Of a stretch of 64,000 nt of DNA, positions 35,856-46,620 are shown in pieces (positions within the stretch are counted from its first letter, which is position 1; the number at the start of each line of letters is the position of its first letter). The translations under genes and the position numbers were made by a program. The notes under the pieces were generated by a model. It made no database searches, had not been told where the DNA came from, and saw only the letters and a list, made by a program, of their open reading frames with translations. Origin of the DNA: Triplophysa rosa (lineage: Eukaryota > Chordata > Actinopteri > Cypriniformes > Nemacheilidae); contig NC_079913.1 of the NCBI RefSeq assembly GCF_024868665.1, forward strand, positions 8,002,879 through 8,066,878, written 5' to 3'.

Positions 35856-36889
35856 AGGAAATGTTAATAAACATAAGATTAGTTATGACAAGACCACTGC
35901 TTTCACACAACACATTTAAGTAAAAAAGTTAATGAAGCGTGAGAAAATTGAGAAAAGGAAGAAAATAAGAAGTGTCCCTCTTGACTCGATGTGATTGTGA
36001 GTTGGGCCTCTGAGGTAAGCAACACAAAGAGATTAACCTATTTACATCTGTTACTTACTCTAATGACTTTTTGTAAGGCTAATTTCAGCCATCTGCGTTC
36101 TCTCTAAAGACTTTGTCACACAAAACTAATAAAAGTCATCTGGTGCGCAGAATTAGAGAACAAAACTGTACAGAGAAGCAGAGATTCAAAGACACTAGGG
36201 TTGACAAACAAACACACACACACATATACACAGCCGGACATATGACTGGGCATGCATTCCCTGACATGAATGAATCACATGCTCACTGAAAAACACAAAT
36301 TAAGACCCTAATGCAGATTCTCAAAGTTCATTTATGTGCTGTGATCTACAGCAAAGTTTTTCACCGTGTCTTAAATTTTAAGGCTGTCAAAAGGTTAAAA
36401 CAGCTAATTGGTGTTAATATCATGATTTTTGTCAGTTTTTTTAAAAGGAAGAAAACCATGCAGGTGTGAGATTTGTCAATCTGTGTGAATGAGAGCCGCA
36501 TGACCTGCGGGTTATTATTCATACTTCTATTCCACCACACAAAGACTGTAAATGACTCCTGTTAAATGTACCATCTGGGTTTGGTTTATAAATAAATTTA
36601 CTGTCCTTGTCTGGGAAAGTTTCTCTGTGATTATTTCCAGAAATGTCAAACAAGCTCAGGTCTCGTATTAAAGCGTTATGAGGCGAGTCGGAGCATCCGT
36701 ATTACACCACGTTTCTTTTTTTGTGGTTGAAAGCCAATATGATAATGTCAAAGATACTGCCAAATAATATAAAGTATGAGTTCAATGGGAAACATTTATG
36801 CTTTGATGTCCATGAAATGGGCTTAAACTGTATTTAAGAGGGCTGCATTTTATACTTTTGTACATCATATAAAAATCGCTCTTCTGAAC
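35856..36889. other. Unique non-coding sequence
   Basis: No gene. A short CA repeat lies near 36212-36224. The rest is A/T-leaning and featureless to me. Confidence 0.5.
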
Positions 36890-37531
36890 CACTGATCTAT
36901 ATAAATGACTGGATTGCGCCTAGAACGCTAAACCAACGACAGGAGGTGAAGCCACCAGATGCGATCGCGCCGCCATCTTGGTATGCCCAACTGACAAGAG
37001 AGCGCCATTGACTTACAGTTAAAATTACAATCTAAAATAACCAGTTTTTCAACTTATTAAGTGCGCGATATGTTTTTAGTTCACATGAGCGTTAAATTAA
37101 TTGCTCCTTTTGATGTTTTTTTCCAATGTTTATGTTTATTTTGGGCAGAATAGCGACGTATAGAAATCAATGTATAGAAGGTGAGTGTATTTCACACTGT
37201 TGTAATGGCACGTATAAATGTTTAGAAATAAAGCTTCATGACTTAAAGAATATACAGTATACAGACTGTATTTAGATTTCAGAATAAGCATATCACATAC
37301 TGATATGTACGCTACTGTAATGAAAATGAATGTAACTCACTCTATATCTAATAATTAATAAATAATTAACCATTTACATGCTTAAGACATTTGCGTTGTA
37401 AGAATGTACTGTGAGACTTTAGATATAAAAACGGGGACTGTTTTATCATTAATATGTGATAACTCCCTATTAATTTAATAGAACGTTTGGGCATACCAAC
37501 ATGGCGGGCCAGTCATTTATATAGATCTGTG
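36890..37531. mobile_element. 642-bp MITE with perfect 8-bp duplication (hAT-like)
   Basis: The left end is CACTGATCTATATAAATGAC and the right end, read in reverse complement, is CACAGATCTATATAAATGAC (19 of 20 bases). Inside both ends there is a second shared block: GCCGCCATCTTGGTATGCCC on the left (36970-36989) and its partner GGGCATACCAACATGGCGGG on the right (37488-37507). The flanks carry a perfect 8-bp duplication TTCTGAAC (36882-36889 and 37532-37539). An 8-bp duplication with CA...TG ends points to hAT mobilisation. It has no coding capacity. Confidence 0.93.
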
Positions 37532-37662
37532 TTCTGAACCTTATTTGATGAAGCAATGAACGTACCATGCTTAAATTTCTTACAGCATCTCATCTGCATC
37601 TTTGTATTAGCTCAAACTTTATGTCTTGGGAAATTCGGGAACTTTTGAAATTTTGGTACATA

Positions 37663-37899
37663 TACACTTTTAAAAATGCTGTTATATTTAACCCAGTGTT
37701 GGGTCAAAATAGGACAAACCCACCCATTGGGTTGTAAACTAACCTGTGCTGTGTTATTTCAACCCAAAATGCTGGGTTGTTTTAACCTATTGTTGGGTCA
37801 AACAGACATTTTTCTAGGTTAATTTAACCCAACAGCTGGGTTTGTCCCTTTTTGACCCAACGCTGGGTTGAACATAACCCAACATAACCCAGCAGTGTA
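37663..37899. mobile_element. Foldback element of the 'AACCCAACGCTGGGTT' type
   Basis: This element is built from repeated words AACCCAGTGTTGGGTCAAAA, GGACAAACCCA, CAACCCAAAATGCTGGGTTG and TTTGACCCAACGCTGGGTT. The left half is largely the inverted complement of the right half (TAGGACAAACCCA against TGGGTTTGTCCC). It is a non-autonomous DNA repeat seen throughout cyprinid genomes. I could not define a clean target duplication. Confidence 0.85.
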
Positions 37900-37923
37900 T
37901 TGAGTTGCTTTTCATATTATATA

Positions 37924-38163
37924 AGTGAAAGTGTGAAAGTGACCTATTTGTCAGATATGGTGACCCATACCCGAAATGTGAGTAGTGAACACACGCACAG
38001 CAAGTCGTGAACACACGTACACCCGGAGCAGTGGGCAGCTATCACTGCAGCGCCCGGGGAGCAAGTAGGGGTGAGGTTCCTTGCTCAAGGGCACCTCAGT
38101 CGTTACCCGCCGGACCTTCTGGTCACGAGTCTGACTCTCTAACCATTAGGCCACGACTGCCCC
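37924..38163 (-). mobile_element. tRNA-derived SINE with conserved core
   Basis: On the minus strand the element starts GGGGCAGTCGTGGCCTAATG, followed by GTTAGAGAGTCAGACTCGTG, a tRNA-like head with a polymerase III A-box (TGGCCTAATGGTTAG). The B-box area is decayed. The body contains GGTGCCCTTGAGCAAGGAAC and GCTCCCCGGGCGC, a core shared by several teleost SINE families. The tail contains TATGGGTCACCATATCTGAC. It lies directly beside the foldback repeat, so the two may be nested. The family name is uncertain (V-SINE/HE1-like). Confidence 0.85.
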
Positions 38164-39781
38164 TATATATGAACTTGGGATAAAATAATCTATTAACGGA
38201 ATAAATGCAAACTAACACCAGAATTTACATAGGTATGCATTCTGCATGAGTGCTTGCATGGCAGCAAAAATGGTGTTAAGCAGATTTAGCTTTAAGCTTC
38301 TGGTTTCGCCACATACTTTACAATTGTCGGTTTTGCTATTGTAGCTTTAAGATTTCTATATATAAATGACCTTAGTTGGCTAACAACGGTATACCTGCCT
38401 ACTTCCCACTGTAGGTTGAATAGGGTGGTCAAGTCAGGACAGAGAGAAAGACCTAGCAGCGCAGCCGAACAGATGTGAGGGTTAAAGAAGGGGCGTCGGA
38501 AAGCCCGTCCAGCCAACCAATGATCTGGCTTTATTAAATTAATACAGCTCATCACAGCACGCCTCAACACACCGGCAGAATGACACCAAATCTCACTGTT
38601 TTAATCACATTACATACGGGCCAGCTCATTAACTACACAGGCTACTAGGTTCATATGCAGTGCACAGGGTTACAAACACACACGCAATCACACACATCCA
38701 CACATCACCAGTGCTGATGGCTACCATTCGCATGTACCGCCTGCCCTCTACACAGATGTGCTTTTACTGAGACGCGCTCATTTTTTAATAATTGATTGTG
38801 TTTTGTGACATTTACGGCACTTCTGTCCGAAAAACGCTTTGGATAAGGGTAAGGTCAGGGTCGCACCCATGTTCAAAAAGCACCGGCTTGGGAGACGACA
38901 GGCATTCTCTACAATTCCTAGATGGACTTCCATAAAATGAGCCTGTTCCTCATCTCCTCTCAATACCGTACAAAAGAGGTCTATCTGAATAAACGTTATA
39001 CAGCCAATCTACCCTGCAGCGTTCCAGTAGTCTATCAATACCATTTTGCGCGGTGCCTATGAATAAATAAGTTCACTTTGAATGTCGTTTTCTCAGAATA
39101 GGAGTCGAAATGCACCCAGACAATACACCAAACATGGCAAGCGTTTTCCTTATGATGAAAAACCTGAAATGACGACCCATCACCAGAACAAACCATGTAC
39201 TTCCTGATGTTTCTATACACCTACACATGCTCAGGTGAACTGAAAGTGAAATGTTCAGCAGATCTTTATTAGCTGTGTTTGCTAATTCAAGCGTGACTAT
39301 TTACCCCTGCTCACGCTTAACCATAAAACCTAGTTCATACAGTACCGACAGTGATTCAATTGCTGGAGGTCGTCTAGTCTCTGTATATTAAATTGCTCGT
39401 AGGCGTTCCTACTTGACTCCAACACGAGCTTGGGCGGGCGACTTCCGCTTACGGCCACACCACCCTGAGCACGCCCACTCTCGTCCGATGCTCCAGACCA
39501 ATGTATAATGTTTTAAGGCCCTTGTCCTCCTATTGGTTACCTCATATTGGTTTCCACAAAAACAAATAAATCCTATAGATCCTATAAACATTACAGGAGA
39601 GCCCAGGACTAGATCACATATACTTGAGGGTTGGCTCTTTAAACTGTTGCCACAACCACCAACAAACCATACAGAACACCCTAACAGCCATGTAACAAGT
39701 TCTCTAGTTCTCAAACAAATGCCATGCAAACAAATCAGTACATTATGCCTCATGAAATATGTTTATATATCCCTACTGCCT
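38164..39781. other. Unique non-coding sequence
   Basis: No gene is supported. Frames of 92-114 codons near 38292-38570 and 39409-39753 have opposing frames and no domain. Confidence 0.5.
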
Positions 39782-39900
39782 GGGCTGCGTTTCCAGAAAC
39801 CTTCTTATCGCTACGTCGTTCTTAAGTATATATCGCTACCACTCTTAAGGTATACCTTAAGAATGACGTAGAGTCAAGAGGGTTTCGGGACACGCAGCCC
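39782..39900. mobile_element. 119-bp foldback element (GGGCTGCGT ends)
   Basis: The left arm GGGCTGCGTTTCCAGAAACC, then CTACGTCGTTCTTAAG, is matched by the right arm in reverse complement GGGCTGCGTGTCCCGAAACC, then CTACGTCATTCTTAAG. The arms cover almost the whole element. It resembles other 'GG(C)...TTTCCC' foldbacks of fish, such as the one at 43685. There is no clear flanking duplication. Confidence 0.85.
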
Positions 39901-40665
39901 CGATCATTACGGGATTCACCCTAATTCATTTTCAGACTCTGCCTCATACTGAGCTCTAAAAGCTGATGTTTTGACCGTGTTTAGTGGTCTCAGATCAGAG
40001 GCGTGCTCAGTTTGTGAGTTAATAATAAGGAGAACATCACCCTGCTTTTGTCCTCTCTTTATAAAGAACACATTAATGACACTGAGAGCAACAGCATCAG
40101 TGAACCGAAGAGAAACAAATAAGGCAGAGCGAGAGAGAGAGACAGTGAGAAACAAAAAGAGATACTGGTTGCTGAATGCCATGATGTGGATCCATTAAGG
40201 TCAGACCATCAGGGCACACGATAACAAGGGTCACAGAGTTTTGCTGTATCATTAACAGAATTAACCTTTGACACACACAGAGAACACACACATACGAATG
40301 GACAAAGGCCCTAAAACATCTGTCCTTTACAGAAACACTGCAATTAAACAACTCTAAAACAAAGCACACGAGATGTAATTACTCTCTCAACTCAAACCAG
40401 AGGGGGTCAATAATAACATTCTTTTGTAGAGCAGAATGACAGCGTGTATGTTTGCATCGATACACACAATCATATGCGTATACAGAATGTCATAAAAAAC
40501 ACCTTGTCTAGGATATTTCTGCAGGAAGGTTGCACTGACATGAAAGGTATAACATTACATTGGAGAGGGTCTGACTATTATGTACTACAAATATAATTTT
40601 TTACTCATCTCATGATGGTATTAATTTGGATAATGGATCAATAATGGACCATACATGTATCATTC
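39901..40665. other. Unique non-coding sequence
   Basis: No gene. Short frames on both strands at 39916-40369 are of low complexity (GAGAGA and CACACA patches). Confidence 0.5.
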
Positions 40666-40982
40666 TATAGACTGTTTTAGGGAAAACAACATAAACGTTA
40701 TGTGGCCCAATCTTAGCTTAAGGTAGACCCCCGCAAAGAATCAATAAGAGCTAAGTAGTTCTAATTTAATGTATTACAATGAAAATGTATTACATATATT
40801 TAATGTACATATACACAATATATTTAATGTAATATAAATTAAAAGATTAATATAAATTAATTATACAAAAAATAAATATAAAATAAATTGTTATATTACT
40901 AGCCACTAGCTGGACCGATAAACAAACACAGACCGGAAGTTAACCGTGGGCCAGGCACGTATGTCCAAAGAAACCATTTATA
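40666..40982. mobile_element. MITE of family B, better preserved copy
   Basis: The left end is TATAGACTGTTTTAGGG and the right end in reverse complement is TATAAATGGTTTCTTTGG. It shares GGTAGACCCCCGCAAAGAAT, then CAATAAGAGCTAAGTAG, and AACAAACACAGACCGGAAG with the copy at 12832-13063. The centre is AT-rich and differs in length by about 85 bp, so the two copies have lost different internal pieces. Confidence 0.8.
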
Positions 40983-41254
40983 GGCCAATATCTCTCTTTC
41001 TTGTATTATTTATTTATAATACGGTAAAACAAAAAGTAAAAGAAATCTAAACTAAAAATGACAATTTTGTTCTAGTTGCATCTAAACTGGTTCAACTGGC
41101 TCAGGTTGAAGTTTATCACATGCAGCAACAATCTTTACAACAGGCTTCCTTAAACTGACAAAAAAAGAAAAAACAAATAAGTTAAATAAAAAAGCCACTT
41201 AAAATATATGCAACAAGTCACTAGACAAAAAATTTGAGTTGAAGAGGGTTTTTT
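40983..41254. other. AT-rich spacer
   Basis: Nothing recognised in this short stretch. Confidence 0.5.
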
Positions 41255-41486
41255 AAGCACTTATTAATCTTTGTTTATGTTACTTAATGTCAATACAACT
41301 GTTTATGTTAAGTCACTGTGCATTACCTAAAGTTAACCGTAACAACTTTTGATTAAAAAAAGGTATTAGTATACATTACTGGACGTGGCAAATGTTTACT
41401 GTCCATCTATGTATCGATTGACCGCTTATATTGTTTGTCATTGTGAAGTGTCCATGAGCTTGGGAAAGGCGCTATACAAATTAAAC

Positions 41487-41518
<32 letters not shown>

Positions 41519-41600
41519 ATAAAGTAAGATGAACAAATACTATAGAAGTATTGTTCATTACTGGTTCATGTTAACTAATGCATTTCCTAAAATGTGCAAA
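41255..41600. mobile_element. TTAACTAATG-type repeat split by a LINE/SINE 3' tail
   Basis: The outer parts (41255-41370 and 41515-41600) carry TTTGTTTATGTTACTTAATG, CACTGTGCATTACCTAAAG, TAGAAGTATTGTTCATTACT and TTCATGTTAACTAATGCAT, which together resemble one abundant zebrafish repeat as I remember it. Between them lies about 140 bp ending GGGAAAGGCGCTATACAAAT then TAAAC and a TTA microsatellite, the usual 3' tail of L2-type LINEs and of SINEs that borrow it. The insertion therefore interrupts the older repeat. Confidence 0.6.
41486..41516. repeat. (TTA)n microsatellite tail
   Basis: About ten TTA units directly follow GCTATACAAATTAAAC, as expected for the simple-repeat tail of a retroposon on the plus strand. 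Confidence 0.93.
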
Positions 41601-42406
41601 TACAACTTTATTGTAGTAAACCCACACTCTTTATATGCCCCGGCAAACGTCACCGTAAACTAGGACCCCTTGTTCTACAGTATATGCATGTTTGTGTTTG
41701 TAAAAGAGTATCATCTATTGATTACAGCAGACAGTGAATGCCCACTGGCTGTTAAGCATGTGTGGATTTCTGTGTGTGTTGTTCTGCTTGTCTTTTTTGG
41801 GCCCCTTCTGTCTGCTCTCGTGAGGAAAAGTCTCCGAATATGACAGGACATGAGGGGACCCAACCATGGCAAAGGACACACACTGTGTGGAGAGGACAGA
41901 CAAACATGTACGTAACAAATAAACACGCACACACAACATCTGCGTCTGTTGGCATCCGGGTTTGTCCTGTGTCCGTCAGTGTGTGTGTGTGTGATTCTCG
42001 CAGACACATTTGTGTCAGCTTGATCACAGAGAGGGCTTTTGTGTCCGTGGTCTCTCAGGAACACACACACTGTGCTAACAGCTAAGAATATTCCCCTTCC
42101 TATGGCTGGTGAGGCCAAATAGATAAAGACGAGTGCAGTCATCATGCAACTCCTTTTTTGTAATGTGGCCTTTCGGAATGAAAGAGAAATTAAGCATGAA
42201 AATAATGTAGGGTGGGATGCGTGAAAAATCCTCTTAATATACTGTAACAGGTGGTTGGAGGGGAGGGGCATAAATAAGGGCTTAGTGATGTCATCAATAA
42301 AGGGTCCTTGTTTTACACACAGAGCAAGCTTATTAAATTACATTCTGATTAAACACTTGAGGTTATATACATATGAAATCAATTTTAAGTTTAACTTGAA
42401 GCATAC
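41601..42406. other. Unique non-coding sequence
   Basis: A 186-codon frame on the minus strand (41711-42271) and frames on the plus strand cross CA/GT-rich DNA. The product is rich in Cys/Val/His/Thr from the repeats and has no domain. I do not call a gene. Confidence 0.5.
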
Positions 42407-42616
42407 TGTATATACACATTCATAAAACATCCTATGCTTTGGACCATTTCAATTGCTGTAAATCATCAGGTCAGACATCACATCTGATCCTTATCCAGAG
42501 TCCTGGCTTCATCACATTTCTCCCGTTACATCGCAAAGGCTGTGTAACTACACTAGGGTATTTCAGACAGAGGCTTCCAAGAGGCAGAAAATACAAAAAA
42601 ATCAAACATTAGCACC
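42407..42616 (+). repeat. 210-bp exact direct repeat, copy 1
   Basis: This stretch is identical, base for base, to 42700-42909. It ends exactly at the single ambiguous base N (42617). See findings for the assembly interpretation. Confidence 0.97.
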
Positions 42617-42699
42617 NAGCAACTGCCATGTGATTGGTTGATTAGATAATTGCATTAATGAGAAATTGAACAGGTGTTCCTAATAATCCTTTAGGTGAG
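42617..42699. other. Single N and 82 bp of transposon-end-like sequence
   Basis: After the N come GTGATTGGTTGATTAGATAA, TTGCATTAATGAGAAATTG and AACAGGTGTTCCTAATAATC, then CTTTAGGTGAGTG. Sequence of the type '(A)CAGGTGT(A/T)CCTAATAA...GTGAGTG' is the terminal part of a common fish interspersed repeat. It breaks off at the N, so only one end of the element is present. Confidence 0.75.
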
Positions 42700-42909
42700 T
42701 GTATATACACATTCATAAAACATCCTATGCTTTGGACCATTTCAATTGCTGTAAATCATCAGGTCAGACATCACATCTGATCCTTATCCAGAGTCCTGGC
42801 TTCATCACATTTCTCCCGTTACATCGCAAAGGCTGTGTAACTACACTAGGGTATTTCAGACAGAGGCTTCCAAGAGGCAGAAAATACAAAAAAATCAAAC
42901 ATTAGCACC
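42700..42909 (+). repeat. 210-bp exact direct repeat, copy 2
   Basis: This is identical to 42407-42616 at an offset of 293 bp. The sequence continues into unique DNA at GCATGAGAGAAATGC. Confidence 0.97.
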
Positions 42910-42939
42910 GCATGAGAGAAATGCTGTAGTCCATTACTG

Positions 42940-43200
42940 ACCGGCCATATGAAGGACAACTCTTTTATGCTTTCCATCATTGCTAATGACCCCTTCTGTA
43001 CTCTTATCACCCTTTATGCAATCTCACTCGCTATTAATTGAAAGACAATTAATGGCCTACTTCCTTTATCAGCATCATGAAAGGCTTCCCATTAACCATG
43101 CTAATGAACTGACCAGTTGCTTATCAGACACACTTCAGCTAGTGGCTAACAGCTAATGGCTAATTGTTAACAACCTCGCTGTATCTGATGGTCACGAGAA
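42940..43200. promoter_or_regulatory. Candidate conserved non-coding element
   Basis: This repeat-free block includes GCTATTAATTGAAAGACAAT, TAATGGCCTACTTCCTTTAT, CCCATTAACCATGCTAATGA and GCTAATGGCTAATTGTTAAC. Dense ATTA/TAAT cores plus TTATC (GATA-like) sites suggest an enhancer. Confidence 0.4.
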
Positions 43201-43684
43201 TGTAATGACACTGTACAAAACACACAGACCAATGAAAGCACATATACACATGACACAGTGGAGATTTGGTGGTACCGAGGGGATCCATGTCCTATTCCAT
43301 ACCTCAATTTGCAACTGTATGCTTATAAAAATGATTTGTGATTTGAGCAGTCGCTACGCTTTTGTGGAAAATGTACATAAAGAAACCTGCAATTTTATGT
43401 TCAAACAGAGATGGCGATATAGAGGCAAACGTTACGGATTCATCAAGGTTGTCCTGTAACACCGACCGAATCTCTGAACATTTCACATTTGCAGCAAAGA
43501 GCTACGCCTTCACATCCACCCACTCATACGATGACCCTGAGCACAGGCCTTCTGTCACACCTGAAAATCGATTTGTTTCACCTTCATAAAAACCAGCTTT
43601 ACAATCAAACTATTTGTTCATAGATCATCTCCAGTTGTGCCTGCGGGAGGAACTACATCCCACGTATAAATAAAGACACAATGG
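43201..43684. other. Unique non-coding sequence
   Basis: No gene is supported. Short frames on both strands show no domain. Confidence 0.5.
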
Positions 43685-43907
43685 GGCGGTTTCCCGGACA
43701 GGGGTTATCTTAAACCAGGATTAGGCCTTGGTTAAATTAGGATATTTAAATTGTTTTTAAAAACATACTTTACAAAAAACATTACTGTTGGGCATCTTGA
43801 GACAAATCAATCGCACTGATATATTTTAAGATATGTCAGTGCAAGTTTTGTTTTCTCACATTTAGGTAAGTCTGGGACCAGCCTTAAACCCTGTCTGGGA
43901 AACCACC
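43685..43907. mobile_element. 223-bp foldback MITE (GGYGGTTTCCC ends)
   Basis: The left end is GGCGGTTTCCCGGACAGGGG and the right end in reverse complement is GGTGGTTTCCCAGACAGGG. Further in, TTAAACCAGGATTAGGC faces TAAGTCTGGGACCAGCC. I know this as a common cyprinid DNA repeat. It is non-coding. Confidence 0.88.
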
Positions 43908-45183
43908 AAAAGTGTTTACAAGGGAAGTGAGTTTGAGGGGAAAAATGTATGTCCCAACCTCCTCATGATACCATTAGTAATCAGGATACTACGACACATC
44001 CTAAAATTCTAAAAAGTCTTTGACCTAAACGGGTAAAGCCAAATGAGTTTATCTTAGCAGTGTCCGTCATATTTAGGAAATCCTTTAACACTGTTAAACA
44101 TCTCGGTTTGGTTGAGAGTGTGCAGATCAGTGGGTACTTTAAAAAAGTTTCACCATCTTTGACATTTTTGATCACTACATAATTACTAATATTCATAAAT
44201 ATTTCACAATTATTCTTAAATGTGAAAAAGTATGTTTAAACTTTTGTTCTGTACTTTATGTGCACATACACACAATGAAACACAAAGAGAACTGCACAGT
44301 GCACATGGACACACACGTTCACAAATGTGCCTCTAGTGGCTGAGATCTCACCAGTATAAACTTGTTTTTATCTGACACGGTCGCTTCCGTTCATCTGTGG
44401 TGTGGATTTGTCAATGCACAATCGCCTGTGTCTTTTGTTCACAGGAAAACTTCCCCAATTACCAACTCGGTCTCTCTTTCTCTTCTTATCTCGCTCTCTC
44501 TGTCCCTCGCTGCGCTTCCTCTTTCCAAAGTGTCTCGAAACCTCTCTCACATTTCTCTCTGCTCTCATTAGGTCGTTTGAATAAACTGTACTGTATGTGT
44601 TTGGCTAAAGAACACAACTCTGGCGTCGGCCAGCAGGCTAGTGCAGAAATACTATAATGAACTACAAATGGTACATATACTTTGCTGTGTAGTAGCTGAG
44701 CGGTGCGGATGCAACACGGCCCCCCACGAGAGACGGGGGGGGGGGGGGTGTAGGCAGCGAATTCACTGGATTCAGAAACACAAGCTTTACTCCCTAACTG
44801 CTGTAATGTAAACCAATCAGGCATGGTGGGGAAATGACCAACATGTGTTTATGAGCTGGACCACGACTGAAGAATCTTCTGTCTGAACCTACTATTTCTA
44901 CTCTAATTAATGCACTTTTCGATCTAGACTTTTAACAGGTTGGTAGTGCAGAGTTGTTGTAAGCTAAGGCAATCATTTAACTGGCCACAAACATACCGCA
45001 AAGTTTTAGAATTAACCGCTTTTAACGGCAGGAGTGAATCTCCTAAATAATCGTTCCGTGTGTGTGTACAGGATTTACGAAGGTTGACATAGTGGTAACC
45101 ACAGCAAAAGGTACACAGCCTGCAGCTGTTAACAAGAAATATGGATGCTAGCAAATTGGATTAACAAAATATTATGACTGGAG
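43908..45183. other. Unique non-coding sequence with a poly-G run
   Basis: No gene is supported. The pyrimidine-rich stretch 44466-44560 opens overlapping frames on both strands. A poly-G run lies at 44735-44748. Confidence 0.5.
44735..44748 (+). repeat. (G)14 homopolymer
   Basis: Fourteen consecutive G lie 10 bases downstream of a CCCCCC run (44720-44725), so the strand can form a short G/C hairpin or quadruplex-like structure. Homopolymer length is a common sequencing-error site. Confidence 0.9.
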
Positions 45184-45407
45184 ACATTTACATTACCGCA
45201 TCTGGCAAAATGACTTACAGTAAAGTGCATTTAAAGGGATAGTTCACCCAAAAATGAAAATTTTAAATTACGTCATCATTTATTCATCCTCATGTCATTC
45301 CAAACCTAACTTTCTGTCTTCTGCAGAACACAAAAGACAACATTGGTCTTTTGACAACATCGGTCTTTTGGTGAACTTTGGTATCTTTTGGGTGAACCAT
45401 CCCTTTA
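45184..45407. mobile_element. Family A element inserted into an older teleost repeat core
   Basis: 45184-45230 (ACATTTACATTACCGCATCT, TGACTTACAGTAAAGTGCA) resembles the 'GACTTACAGTGCAT' repeat core. At TTTAA it passes directly into AAAGGGATAGTTCACCCAAA (45231). The element is a deleted family A copy that ends TTTTGGGTGAACCATCCC at 45402. The TTAA at the left junction is the expected target site. A small internal duplication, ACAACATTGGTCTTTTG / ACAACATCGGTCTTTTG, lies at 45338-45370. Confidence 0.85.
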
Positions 45408-46479
45408 CGCTGTACATTTTTTGGATGTATATACATACATGCAGTATGAGATAGTACAAGAACTTGCGAATAAGTCAAAACACGTAGGCCTGCCTTTGTT
45501 TTTTCATAATTTCCACATCATTTAAAACAAAACAATTTCACTAACAACTAGCTTTTGGAGGGATTGTAATAACGCCATTGTCTTTCATCAACTCTGTTTA
45601 CAGAACAAGATGAAGCACTCAAATAAAAGCGACAGCTTATGTTTAACTGTATTTACATGCAGCGTATACATGGCCAGTCTGTATCGAGTTGCCACACACG
45701 CACGCACAAAGAGATGCCAACATTAGAGAAATAACTGAGGCCTAAATACCTGAGGATCATGTGCAGACAATGAACACCGTAGGATTGTACTGCTTCACAA
45801 AAATGTTTTTTGTCCAATGTAAATTCTTTAGCATTCCAATCCCTTGAGCCCCTGTGAGATGAAGAAACAGGTCACTGCCCGCCTCATACCTTCATACTGC
45901 CCAGTCAATACGCCCGCAGAAAAGCGGGTGAGAAGACAAAGAAAACTAAAGGTATTGATTTGATGTCACAGTCAATTAGTAGGAGCGAGGACAGAAAGCC
46001 CTCAGATCTACTCGAGGAAAATAACAGTCAATACCTTTGCAGGGGCTCTTATAATAGGTTCATATGATTTAACATGGAGGTTTCATAAATAAGAGTTGTT
46101 TTTTGAATGACTAAAGTGTTGACTCACAAGCTGAATTAGTAAATTTGGTGCTGGGGGAATGGAGGGGTAAGTTATATTTTAGTACTTTATCTCTTTAGTC
46201 CCCCGCTCCAATAATCTCAGATCAATCAAGTGTTTACTAAGCAGAGGTGACAAGAAACAGCTTGTGGAAATGCAAACACTACATCTGTGCCAGTGACAAG
46301 AACAGCATCCTCAAACTAACACTATTAAAGGTATAGTTCATGTCCGAGCTGAGCTTTTCAGACAGCTGTGGTTAAGATCCCTTTATTGTAAATAAAAAAA
46401 GCAGCATGAATGTTTTGCAAGATGACTCCTTATGTTTCATAGGGGATTGGAACAACTCGAGGGAAGGTAAACCATAAAA

Positions 46480-46620
46480 ATATTAATTAATATAATTAAA
46501 TATAATATATTATATAAATATAATTATTATTATATAAATATTATCATTATTATTTATATAAGCATATGATAATAATAATAATAGGTATAATTATTATTAT
46601 TAATATTATTGTCTTTATGT
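46480..46620. repeat. AT-rich low-complexity tract
   Basis: TAATATAATTAAATATAATA, ATTATTATATAAATATTATC and (ATA)n/(ATT)n runs. It is nearly self-complementary, so it can extrude as cruciform structures. Confidence 0.85.

Noticed and set aside
41711..42271. Longest minus-strand frame (186 codons)
   Set aside because: It crosses GT/CA-rich DNA, has opposing frames of similar quality on the plus strand, and shows no domain, signal peptide or splice context.
42699..42905. 68-codon plus frame
   Set aside because: It is inside the second copy of the duplicated 210-bp segment; the equivalent frame exists in copy 1.
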